Shown: in pieces, positions 1 through 10,740 of the stretch
Layout: every line of letters starts with the position of its first letter
Position numbering within the stretch: position 1 is the first letter of the stretch
NCBI RefSeq assembly: GCF_001659605.2
Contig: NC_035170.2
Coordinates: forward strand, 18,984,948-19,048,947
DNA length: 64,000 nt
Direction of reading: 5' to 3'
From: Manihot esculenta
Taxonomy: Eukaryota > Streptophyta > Magnoliopsida > Malpighiales > Euphorbiaceae
Made by a program: the position numbers and the translations under genes
Notes under the pieces: generated by a model
Database searches by the model: none
The model's input: the letters and a program-made list of their open reading frames with translations, nothing else
What the model was told of the DNA's origin: nothing

Positions 1-112
1 AAAATACACCAAATAACCAAAGTGATATTTTCAGCTAATAATAAACAAAATTGAATACAAAGAGACAAAGGATAGTAAAGAAATTATTACTAAGCCTAGC
101 TCTGATACCAAT
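1..112 (-). mobile_element. Leader and primer-binding site of a gypsy copy extending past the left edge
   Basis: Read on the minus strand, the LTR ending at 113 is followed after two bases by TGGTATCAGAGC (110 down to 99), a standard initiator Met-tRNA primer site. AT-rich leader sequence then runs to the window edge. This LTR is therefore the 5' LTR of an element lying to the left, while its other side abuts the polypurine tract of gypsy-1. The coding part of the left element is outside the window. Confidence 0.75.
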
Positions 113-807
113 TGATGCGGAACCCCAGCCAATTAGAGACTGAAACGATACATACCCTAGTAAAAAGAACTTAGTTCAGAAAAAAAAATAATTCCCCAAT
201 CTAAAGCACCCTTAATTAATATGCAATTAAGAACACTTATAACTTATTGATTTTAAGAGCAGCAAGAATAAGAATCATATAAGTTAGTATCAAACCTTAT
301 TCGTGATGCAATGTCAAGAACCAAGATCTCTCTTAAGCTCTCAAAGAAGAATCGCGTAAAGCAATTGCATTGAATAATTGATAATCTGTGTACAATATGG
401 AAAAAGAAATGTTTTATATAACCTAAATAAAGACCTATGATCTTTGCCACTTCCCACTATAATGCATGGACCCATGATCTATGCCACTACCCACTACTCT
501 GCATGAATCCATTATCTATGCCACTACCCACTATTGGTTAACTACCAACTGCTAAATAACTACCCACTACTAAATAACTGTCCACTATAAATACAAAATT
601 TAAATTGTCAATAAGGACACACTCGGCCTAATTGACTTGGAATGGACAGATTGTTCTTCAACTTCAAAATGAACTTACAAAGCTTTAACATATTCCCTCA
701 TGAATCCTTGAAGTGCTTCCTTCAACCTTTTGGATCTCAACCTTGTAATTGGTCTTTGAGACAATGCTAGCTCATCATTTTTTGTGTTGTTGATTGTGCT
801 TACATCA
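113..807 (-). repeat. LTR of gypsy-1 (695 bp), shared with the left-hand copy
   Basis: On the minus strand it begins TGATGTAAGCAC at 807, right after the purine tract, and ends TTCCGCATCA at 113, right before the Met-tRNA primer site. Both junctions are canonical, so this one LTR ends one element and starts the next. It contains a short form of the ACTACCCACTACT repeat (about 495-585) that is longer in the gypsy-2 LTR. Confidence 0.85.
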
Positions 808-812
808 TCCCC

Positions 813-1860
813 TCACTCTTGAAAAGGATTTGTCCTCGAATCTGTGCCAAAACCAAAAGGAGACAAATCAGAAACATTAAATGTAGCACTTACACCAAAC
901 TCACCAGGCATATCAATTATGTATACATTGTTATTGATCTGTTTCATCACCTGACATGGTTCATCCCCTCGTACATCGAGTTTTGATTTCCTTTGAGTCG
1001 AAAACCTTTCCTTTCGCATATAGATCCAAACCCAATCACCTGGTCTATATACAACTTTCTTGTGACCCTTATTGGCCTGTTTCTCATACATCCTGTTACG
1101 CTTCTCAATATGCTCACGCGCTTTCACGTGTATTGATTTAACCATTTCAGCCTTCGCTTTTCCATCTAAATTAGACCACTCATTCAAAGTTAAAGGCATT
1201 AAATCTAATACAATTAATGGATTAAAACCATACACAATCTCAAAAGGTGAATAACCAGTAGAAGAATGGACAGCGCGATTATAAGCAAATTCAACATATG
1301 GCAAACATTCTTCCCAAGTTTTAAGTTCCTTCCCACAATAGCATGAAGCATAGTTTCTAAAGTCCTATTAACAACTTCAGTTTGTCCATCTATTTGTGGA
1401 TAACAAGTAGTAGAAAATAAAAGTTTAGTACCCAATTTCCCCTACAAAATACGCCAGAAATGACAAAGGAACTCAGAATCTCTATCAGAAACAATAGACC
1501 TAGATATACCATGCAAACGGACTACTTTCCTGAAAAACAAGTCAGCTATGTCCGTTACATCATCAGTTTTATGACATGGAATAAAATGAGCCATTTTACT
1601 AAAGCATTGAGTAGGTACAGGCAAAGGAGTATACAACTCATGCGGCAAAGACTTAGATTTAGCGTGTTTACATGCAAAGCATTGAGCACAAATTTTCTCT
1701 ACATATTTTTACATATTAGGCCAATAAAAGTGTTCATTCAACTTGTCTAAAGTCTTTTGCACACCAAAATGTCCCATTAACCTTTCTGAATGCTATTCTC
1801 TAATAAGCAACTCACGCATTAAAGAATTAGGTATGCAGATTTTTTTCCCCCTAAAAAGAA
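813..1860 (-). pseudogene. Gypsy-1 integrase, broken
   Basis: Minus-strand frames at 813-1304, 1214-1435 and 1442-1648 encode pieces of a Ty3/gypsy integrase. They include the IVSDRDSEF motif with the second catalytic Asp, the QTEVVNRTL motif with the catalytic Glu, the [20 protein letters not shown] block, and a C-terminal end rich in VSDLSPF-type residues. Compared with gypsy-2 (20656-19952), about 28 residues are missing near 1615, including the segment that carries the first catalytic Asp. A frameshift near 1320 separates the core from the C-terminus. The N-terminal zinc-finger part (about 1740-1860) is degenerate. Non-functional. Confidence 0.85.
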
Positions 1861-4230
1861 ATCCATCATGCAAATAAAACTTGTTAAACGCCCCATGTTC
1901 ATATGTCTTAAATACATCAGAAAAATCAGTATCATTCTCATACATATCTTTTAAATGCTCAAACCCTTAAAACTTAGAACCAAGCATGGAAGTCAATGTA
2001 TAACGTCTAGATATTGCATCAACAACCAGATTCTCTTTACCTTGCTTGTATTTAATCACATAAGGAAAAATTTTGAGATACTCAACCCACTTACCATTAT
2101 GCTTATTCAACTTACCTTGTCCCTTCAAGTGTTTGAAAGACTGATGGTCGGTATGAGTCATGAACTCATTAGGCAGCAAGTAGTGTTCCTAAACTTCAAG
2201 AGCCCTAATCAGTGCATAGAACTCTTTGTCATGGGTGGAATAGTTCAAATGTGCACCACCTACCTTCTCACTAAAATATGTTATGGGTTGGCCTTTCTGC
2301 ATAAGAATAGCACTAGTACCAATCCCAAAAGCATCACATTCAATTTCAAAGGTTTTAGAAAAATCAGGTAACCTTAAAAAAGGAGCAGTAGTAAGTTTTT
2401 CTTTCAATGTGTTAAATGCAAGTTTTTCTTCTTTACCCAATTTAAACCCTATAGCCTTTTTAATGATATCATTTAGAGGTGCAGTAATAGTGCTGAAATC
2501 TCTAACAAATCTCCTATAGAAGCTTGCTAATCCATGAAAGGATCTCACTTCATTAGCATTCTTAGGTTTAGGCCATTCCTGGATGGCTTCAACCTTTTCA
2601 GTATCTACCTTAACTCCACGTGAACTAATAATAAATCCTAGAAATATGATACTATCAGTACAAAATATGCATTTCTTAAGATTTGCATACAATTCATGTT
2701 CACGCAAGTTCTGCAGAACAAGTTCAACATACCTAATATGATCATCCAAGTTTCGGCTATAAATCAATATATCATCCAAATACACAACCACAAACTTACC
2801 TAGATAATCACGCAAAACATGGTCCATCAATCTCATAAATGTGCTAGGTGCATTAGTTAAGCCAAAAGGCATCACTAACCATTTATATAAACCATACTTA
2901 GTCTTAAAGGCAGTTTTTCACTCATATCCTAGCTTCATCCTAATTTCATGATAGCCGCTTTTCAAATCAATTTTGGTAAAGAAAATAGCACCACATAATT
3001 CTTCAAGCATAGCATCTAATCTAGGAATAGGATGACAATATTTTACAGTGATTTTGTTGATCGCACGACAATCAACACACATGCGTATTGTTCCATCTTT
3101 TTTTGAAACCAACAAAATAGGTACTGCGCATGGATTGAGGCTCTCCTTGATATGTCCCTTAGCTAGCAACTCATCAACTTGCTTTTGCAGTTCTTTCATC
3201 TCCTCAGGATTACTCCGGTAAGCTGGGCGGTTTGGAATTTGAGCTCCAGGAATAAAATCGATCTGATGTTCTATTCCCCTAATGGGTGGCAACCCAGATG
3301 GCACCTCCTCAGGAAATACGTCCGCAAAATTCTGCAATAACTTAGAAAAAGAACTAGGCAATTCATTAGTAGGGTTAGTCTCAATCATAAAATTGGAACT
3401 AAAATGCAACATAATCAAAGCTCTATTCCCTAAGTATGCTTTCTTCAACTCTCTCTCTTTACAATAAAAGGAAGACTTGCTGAATTTTTCACTCTTCTCA
3501 CTCAGCTCTCCTTTTACTTCCACACTCACTAACATTTTCTCTCCTACACGTCTCTCATTTTTATCCTTTCCCATGCAGTCACTATCCTTTGGGCCATTTG
3601 AAATCTTCTTTTTACTACTGGCCTCGTTTTCCTCATTCTTTTTACTTGTCTCACCTCCCTTACCCAATTTAGCAAATTGTTGTAATTTCACTTGATCTGC
3701 ATATACATTTTTAGGAGATAATGGTACAAGTATATGTTTTACACCAAGAAACGTAAAAGAAAACCTATTACTATACCCATTATGAATGACATACCTATCA
3801 AATTGCCATGGTCTACCCAATAAAATATGTCCAGCCTGCATGGGTACAATATTACGAGTAACCTCATCTACATACTTGCCAATAGAAAATGACACTTTAC
3901 ATTGCTTGGTTACCTTTGCCTCGACACTATCATTCAACCACTGAAGTCTGTAAGGATTAGGGTGTTTAATAGTTTCTAATGCTAATTCATCAACTAAAAT
4001 AGTGCTAGCACAATTAACTGGACTATCACGCAACAGACTTTACCACCTATTAAACAACGAGTGTGAAAGATGTTTTCACGCTGTTCAAGTCCCTCTTCTT
4101 TAATAAAAACATTTAAAGTACGCAATATCACTAAGGACTCTCCCTGAACAGGATACTCTTCTATCTCTACATCAGAACAATCTTCTAAAGGTGGTATTTC
4201 ATCAGAATCATAATCAGTTTCGGAGACTAT
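1861..4230 (-). pseudogene. Gypsy-1 protease, reverse transcriptase and RNase H, broken
   Basis: Minus-strand frames at 4033-2918, 2875-2189 and 2179-1967 read in order. First comes a retroviral-type protease region ending in HILLGRPWQFD. Then reverse transcriptase with the [10 protein letters not shown] and [12 protein letters not shown] blocks and the catalytic YLDD in [13 protein letters not shown]. Last comes RNase H with IECDAFG, the [14 protein letters not shown] block and HTDHQS. An in-frame stop at about 2916 stands where gypsy-2 has Trp ([10 protein letters not shown]), and a second stop splits RNase H near 2185. The sequence from 4033 to 4230 still resembles the gag-protease linker but carries stops. 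Role known for the family: polyprotein processing and cDNA synthesis. This copy cannot make it. Confidence 0.85.
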
Positions 4231-4231
4231 C

Positions 4232-4481
4232 TCATCTCCCCCTCACTATCATGGCACGTTTATTAACACACTCATTGGCATAATGCCCACACTCTTTACA
4301 TTTGAAAGCACTGAATATCTCTAGTCCTATTAGATTTAGGGGCTGATTCATTTTTACCATGAGAATTGGATGTTTCTGTGGAAGGTAACATGCCTTTTTG
4401 AGTTGAAGACTTATCAAACCTTTTAGGATCAACCTTGGTGTTCCATTTGAAACCCCATTTGTTGTTGCAGTTTTAAGCAGC
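4232..4481 (-). pseudogene. Gypsy-1 gag C-terminus with damaged zinc knuckle
   Basis: The minus-strand frame 4432-4232 contains CKECGHYANEC, a gag zinc knuckle. The family pattern is C-x2-C-x4-H-x4-C; here only Gly separates the second Cys from His, so about three residues have been lost. It is cut off at 4481 by the solo LTR inserted at 4482 and resumes beyond 6996. Confidence 0.7.
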
Positions 4482-6995
4482 TGTAACAGCCCGAAAATCG
4501 ATACCCCTCTGTAACGGCCCGAACCACTACCGGTGCTAGGATCCAGATCGGCTTAAAGCCGCCGGGACCCGTAGCAAGCCGAACATACCTCCTATTACCT
4601 GGTCAAATCCCATACACGATCAAAACTTTAACATAAAAACTTAAACATCTGACGTATATACCGAGCCTGACCTGTATGTGACATAACTGAAAACATAAAG
4701 AAACCCCTACTAGAGCCCTCATCAAAACTCTAGCTGGGTCAACATAACATACATCAAGCCGGAGACACATCCAATGAATTAGAACCTAACCTGTGCATGC
4801 ATCAAACCACAAACATAAGACCTCTACTAGGGTCCTCAACAACTCTAGCATGGTAAACAACACATGCCACAAGTTTAGTCCAAACACAACTCAACATCTG
4901 ACATAACATACATCATGTACCAAAAAGGGACTAACCAAGTCTTAGGGCCAAGCACAGTACTAATCCATAAACATAACTCTACTATACTTGCATTACATTA
5001 CATTATCTTACAATCCATTATATCAATTTATAATACATGTCCACACTAAAAGTACTAATCTATTACTATAGCAAGACTTTTACCCTTGACGTCTTCCTGG
5101 ACTACCTCTGACCTGCAAAACTGGGGTTAGGGGAGAGGGGTGAGCTAAAAAGCCCAGTGAGTAGAAACAAAGAAAACAGTTCATTAATTACATGCTTTCA
5201 TGAAATGCGTCACAGCACAAACATTTCACATAACGGATTGGACATGACCACCAAAACTCCCTCTGTCCGGCCCTTCGGGCTCCTCAGGACTTCATTATGC
5301 CCGGCCCTTCGGGCTCCTCAGGACTTCATTAACATAACATATCTAGGGCTATTGGGGTCGCCTTGGTCCCTCCACATCAACAGTAAATAATCCAATGCGT
5401 CATATTCGTGTAACTAGTGCAATCAACCTATTACATATAAACATGATGCATGAACATGCTTTAGGCATTTGAATTTCGTAAAATAAAAGATTTAGTTTCA
5501 TTCTACTCACCTCTGGCAGACGCTGAACTGACTCTGCAAATGCTAACATTGATGGCCTCCTCAGTCCTCGGGTCCGATCCTACACAGGTGGACTCGAATG
5601 AGGTGCCAAACACACTCTAACAACTCATAAACAACTACCCAAAACCCCCTAAAACATCACTTAAACATGCATAGAAAACAACTATGAAAAGGCTGGACAG
5701 GGCACTTTCGGCGGCACCTTCGGCGGCCGAAAGTCCCTCTCCAGAGACGAAAGTCAGGCACTTTCGGTGGCCGAACCTTCCTTCGGCGGTCGAAAGTCTG
5801 CTTTCAAGCCAAAACTCAACTTTCGGGGGCAAGGCTAGGCGGCCAATCCATGCATCCATAGGCAGGTTCGGCGGCCGAAGCTACTTTCGGCGGCCGAACC
5901 TGAGTTCTTCCCAGAAGGGCAGAACTCAGCTTCTCATGCATTCAAGCCTCCCAAACCTTCCAAACACCCCAAAAAAGCACCCAACTTCCCAAAAGCATGC
6001 ATAAACCCTTAACCATGCACAAAGGAGCTTAAACAAGCTTAAACTCCAACAAAGAACATCAAAAACATACATAGATAGCTTATGACCCACATAGGCCAAA
6101 ACCATCAAAACAACCCAAATTCTCACATACTCTCTTCCCATCATGCATACTCACTCCCACATGCATAGACTAGCTTAAACCTCCTACATAACATCACATA
6201 ATCATACATAAACAGGCATAGGCATACATTGGGCATAAAACCCACATAAACCTAAATATGCATATCTACCCACATAAACCTAAATATGCATATCTACCCA
6301 TACTCAACCATTAAAACTCCAATAAACTTACTTAAAACTTCATTAAAACACAAGGAAAGCAAGGATCTACACTTACCTCTTGAAGATCGGGGGGTGGTGC
6401 GATCCCTAACTCGGAGGTGTGGAGGATCCAAGCTCCAAAAGCCTCCAAGCTCCCAAAACTCCTACTTAAGCTTCAAATCTTCAAACACAAGGGTAGAACT
6501 CATGAAAACTTGAGGGATGGATAGAGAAAACATGAAAATGACCAAAGGAAGGCAAAGACCCACCTGAGCTCGAGAATGGGGAGAAAACTCGCCCATTTCC
6601 GATTTGAGGGCTCTTTATAGGTGGCCTGGTCAAAGACCTTCGGCAGCCTAACGTGCCCCCTAAACTCATGCATGTTCTGCGGCCGAACTTGAGGTTTGGC
6701 GGCCGAACCTTGGCTCGTTCAAACAAAGCTTTCGGAGGCCAAAAGCGCTCCCAAAACCTTTCCATATTCGGCGGCCGAACTTCACTTTCGGCAGCCGAAC
6801 CTGGCAAACGCCTCCTTGGTCTTTTCTTTTCAAAACTCAATTCCTTTCCATTTAAAACCATAAAATCAGTAAAAACATTTTAGAAAACACATTTTACCCC
6901 TCTAGAAGCCTCTGACATCTTCAGAATTTCAGATTCCAATGGAGATTCCGCTGGAAGGTAGGGATTCCGATGCCGAAATCTAGCCGGGTATTAAA
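4482..6995. repeat. Solo LTR-1 (2514 bp), inserted in gypsy-1 gag
   Basis: It begins TGTAACAGCCCG and ends CCGGGTATTAAA. It is flanked by the 5-bp direct repeat GCAGC at 4477-4481 and 6996-7000, so the expected terminal CA has mutated to AA. The same family at 17684-40372 ends TTACA with TSD TTTTG. TG...CA ends, a 5-bp TSD, no coding region and one copy only make this a solo LTR of a long-LTR retrotransposon (lineage not determined). The first 28 bp form an imperfect double start (TGTAACAGCCCG, then TGTAACGGCCCG at 4511). A duplicated roughly 38-bp unit with GCCCTTCGGGC hairpins lies at 5266-5332. Many copies of the quasi-palindrome TTCGGCGGCCGAA lie at 5700-5910 and 6640-6800. Confidence 0.8.
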
Positions 6996-7000
6996 GCAGC

Positions 7001-7797
7001 CCTATTACTCCCCCATTTATTTCGACCTCTTTGTCTCTACACCTTAATGGCAATGTTCACCAAGTCTTCCAAATCAACATATGGTTGCAAATCAACCACA
7101 TCAGCAATCTCCTTGTTTAGACCCCCAAAGAAATGAGCCATAGTCTAGTCTTCCTCCTCCACTCTGTTTGCTTCGATCATGAGCAAATCCATCTCCTTAT
7201 GATACTCATCAATAGATATTGATCCCTAGATTAATCTTTGCAACTAATGATGGAGATCTCTATGGTAATAAGTAGGCACATATTTCTTCCTCATGATTCG
7301 CTTCATCTCTTCTCAACTAGCAACGGGTAACTCTCCATTCCTTCTCCTATATTTCACAAGCTCATCCCATCATATTAGTGCATAGTCTGAAAACTCAAGG
7401 GCAGCAAGTTTTACCTTCTTATTGTCGGAATAGCTTTGACAGTTAAAAACCATCTCCACATTACGCTCCCACTCTAAATAGGCATCAATATTAGCCTTAC
7501 CATTGAAGCTTGGAATCTTCATCTTGATGGAGTTCATATTGTTATCTACATAAGGTACATAATCATTGAACCTTCTGGCTCGGAAAGGGGTTGATTGTGC
7601 CACATTTTCCTCTTTATAGGTTGGATCATGTGTATCATCATCCCCCTTATTGGACTTGCCCTTTGAAGATCTAAGGTTGTCCTCAAGGTTATCCATTCTC
7701 AAATTTAGCTTCTAAAAGCTATCCATGAAAGCTTTATACATATCTTTAAGATCAAACGTATGGTCAAAAGTATCACCAGTATTATGCCTAGACATTA
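7001..7797 (-). pseudogene. Gypsy-1 gag N-terminal part
   Basis: A likely gag start codon lies at 7797-7795 on the minus strand (MSRHNTGDTF). A stop follows near 7710, then an open frame 7702-7370 with KMKIPSFNGKANIDAYLEWE, the conserved start of the plant gypsy gag domain. Downstream (7369-7001) the gag homology continues through several stops ([44 protein letters not shown]) up to the solo-LTR insertion. Capsid role by family; broken here. Confidence 0.75.
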
Positions 7798-7860
7798 TGG
7801 AAAAATTCACAATTCTCTCGACTCACGTGTTTAACTTTTAAGCACTCACTTAGACATATA

Positions 7861-8640
7861 AACCGAACCGAAATGTATAAAAAACCGAACTAAATTTTCA
7901 AATCGATTCGGTTCGGTCAGTTTTTTCGGTTTGAACCGAATACTGCTCACCCTATCTTATTCCCTTAGTCGTTTGGAATGCTTGATATTTTTATGGAAAG
8001 ATTTTTCATAATATTGAATAGGATAAAGTTTTCATAATGCAATTGTGGGTTGGAATTATTGAAAGTTTATTTTAATTAGAATAAGTTGTGCATTAAAATA
8101 AGTTTGTGTAAATGCTCAAACTGAAGACCTAAAATTTAGGATAAAGTCATAGCTTGGCCGAATTTTAAATAAGGGATATAATATAATGCATATTATTTTG
8201 TTTTGGTTATATTCTCCTAATTTAATTAATTTCTTAATAATTAATGAATTGAGTTGGAAAAAAAAATTCTTATATATAGGGGTAAGCATTCGGCCGGTTT
8301 GGTTCAAAATTAAAGTGAATTGAATAATTCAAAAATTAAAATTATAATATTTATGAAAATCGAACCGAATCGATTTTGGTCAGAAACTGAATCAAACCGA
8401 ACCGGTCTGATTCAATTCGATTCGATTTGATTTAATCGATTTTGATTTTTAATAAATTTTTTATTTTTTACCCTTTATTTTTAATATTTTAAAATTTAAT
8501 TAAAATAATTTAATTTTAATATAATTTAATTTCTCTGTATTATTAAAAATAACATATTATTATCACTAATTAGTTTAGTTCAGTTTTTTTGATTTTTTTT
8601 TTACCAAAATCGAATCGAAATAAAACCTTAGATGGAACAA
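7861..8640. repeat. MITE-like ends rich in CCGAACCGAA motifs
   Basis: Two blocks, about 7861-7960 and 8277-8640, carry repeated GAACCGAA/TTCGGTT words. One ends, read outward, as ATAGGGTGAGCAGTATTCGG (7956 leftward). The other begins ATAGGGGTAAGCATTCGG (8277 rightward). Such ends with GAGCATTCGGTT are common in small non-autonomous plant DNA transposons. The interval between them (7961-8276) is AT-rich and I see no gene in it. I could not define a TSD. Confidence 0.45.
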
Positions 8641-10099
8641 CTTTTAAACCAAAACTTGAGCGGCAAAAATATAAATTTTAAAAAATTAAAATAATAAAGT
8701 CAGAAATAATTTATTTTATTTTTCACTATAAATAAAAATTCAGATAAAATTATAATTTTATTAAATATAAAATAAATTATTTGTAAAATATATTATTAAT
8801 ATAATTGTTATTAATACTGTTGTATAAACTATAAATAGATTACTGGATATTTTTTTTTTAAATGGAAGATTACTGAATATTTATTTCTATCTTCATAAAA
8901 TTATGTATTTTTTCCTTTTCTGAAATTTAACATTCTAAGGATTTTTGTATTTAAGGAAAATTACTACTGAACTGATTCCTTAATTTTTTTATTAAAAATA
9001 TATTAATTATTTTTTTTATCTTTTCAAAATCAATTAATTATTTAATAAAAGTTATGAATAGTTAGATGTTTCCAAAATTATAAAATTGACTAGTTATTTT
9101 AAATAATCATATAATAATAACAAATAAATTAAGGCTAATCAAAGATATGAAAATGTTAATTGTTCATAATGATTAATAGCTTAAATAAATAAAAAATTAA
9201 ATAGTTAATAGCTTAAAAGAAAAAACATTGTTGGTGTATTTTTTTTAGCAATCGAATAATTAGTTAATTTGCTTTTAAATTTACATCAAGTTCTAAAATA
9301 TATTATAATTAAATTTAATATAAGTCAATTAGAGAAATATCAAAATAATAAAATAATTTTTCTATAAATTATTGTTCTAATATTTAACATAGTATTTTTA
9401 GTAATTTTTATATATTTTAAATTTTATTGCTGAACGAAATTTAAATTTGTAATATTAAATACTACAAATTATTAACTAAACCTGTACCTTCCATACTTGT
9501 CCTTATTTCATAAATTAATTTTTAACTGTAGATTGAAAAATAAAAATAAAAATTAGATTTTATATAAAAAAAATAGAGTGAAATGCATTTGAAATAAGAA
9601 TCGAAACTGTTATTTAAGAAAGGATAAATTACAATTTAGTTTTTGAGTTTTAGTATAATTAACAGATTTTCTCTATTTTTAAAATCGAACACTTGAACTC
9701 TCGTATTTTTATTTCGTCTAAATTGGATGTCTCCCCTTTCTAAAATCTGTTAAAACTTTGAAGAAAATAATTTAAATTTCATAAACACCCTTCCTTTAAC
9801 TCTTTTTCTCTTCTCCATTGCATCTTTTCAAATCTCATAATCCTAATACCAATTCTCATCTATTTCTATCCTTAGATCAATCAGAGCATCATCAAATCAT
9901 ATCCACAAACCCTCTATTCTCAAAAGCTATGAGCGGAAATCAGTGGTGAAGGTCATGACAAAAACAGAAATGAGACTAAATACGAACCGAAGCAAATGCA
10001 GAGTGAGTTCACTGTGTGTCCCAGGCATGTTTTGGACATTCTTCATTCTCATCTTGGGATCAGTCAGAGGCCGTGAAAGTGAAATTTAGGATTCGATTC
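8641..10099. other. AT-rich spacer, no gene seen
   Basis: Long A/T runs with no sustained coding frame. Around 9620-9780 there is a block of the type 'aattacaatttagtttttgag' that looks like a dispersed noncoding repeat, but I cannot place it. From about 9800 the base composition becomes more balanced up to the MULE fragment. No promoter or RNA gene is recognised. Confidence 0.5.
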
Positions 10100-10740
10100 A
10101 TCTTGTTAGACATTATTGCCTACAGTTTTCATACTTAAAGCCCTTGCAGCAACTAATTCTTTATCAGCAAATTCTGATTCACAATTCTCTATAGCCACAC
10201 CAACATCATTTAGAATCAGTAGGATTAGAGGCATTATATGGCTCAGCAGTTCAATTTGGAGGTCCACATTCTGCTTCTGTCACTTTAGGAATGGTAGCAC
10301 CTTTATCTTCCATACCAGACTCATTTTCTAATGTTGTTGCTGGATGTCATTCTAATAAAGGAATATGAGTACATCCATCCCCAACTATATTAGCTTTTTC
10401 AGCACTGTGCTCTAGATATAAATCTACATACTCATGCTCACCAATGCCTGTCAAGATGTCAAATACTATCCTGTAATTATAAACAACTTTCAGTACATCT
10501 TGAAGATCATAACTTGGCTTATGCCAATAGATTGTTGGTGTCTCATGGTAATTCAACTCTTTGCACATTCTTATAATTCTGAAGTAATTAAGTTTGTCCA
10601 TATCAAAAAAATGAAAGAGTTTCATTTCACTATTGATGTATCACAAATGTGGATCCCTAATAAAGAATCCTCCATGGTGGAATCTAACATTAATATTAAT
10701 TATCATCTCCTACATAGTGAAGTAAATTAAAATTAATTAA
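10100..10740 (-). pseudogene. MULE (Mutator-like) transposase N-terminal fragment, PB1-like domain
   Basis: The minus strand from about 10700 reads VRFHHGGFFIRDPHL, then a stop, then the 92-residue open frame 10625-10347 with FDMDKLNYFRIIRMCKEL, an IYWHKPSYDLQDVLKVVYN segment and EYVDLYLEH. This order is the PB1-like domain at the start of plant MuDR-type transposases. After the stop at 10347 the frame continues with LENESGMEDKGATIPKV, typical of the acidic linker that follows. No DDE catalytic core is present, so this is an inactive fragment. No terminal inverted repeats were found. Confidence 0.65.

Larger units (their letters stand above)
113..7860 (-). mobile_element. Gypsy-1: degenerate Ty3/gypsy retrotransposon, 5' end missing
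   Basis: Minus-strand element in the order gag (7797-6996 and 4481-4232), protease, reverse transcriptase, RNase H, integrase, polypurine tract, LTR (807-113). The polypurine tract AGTGAGGGGA directly precedes the LTR start TGATGTAAGC. Gag is split by a solo LTR at 4482-6995. Several stops and deletions make it non-coding. The leader upstream of gag fades out near 7835-7860 and no 5' LTR follows, so the right end is truncated. A close relative, gypsy-2, lies at 18913-22677. Confidence 0.85.

Noticed and set aside
253..450. 65-codon minus-strand frame in the gypsy-1 LTR, with a relative at 19048-19293
   Set aside because: It lies inside an LTR, has no known domain and is not kept in length between the two LTR copies.
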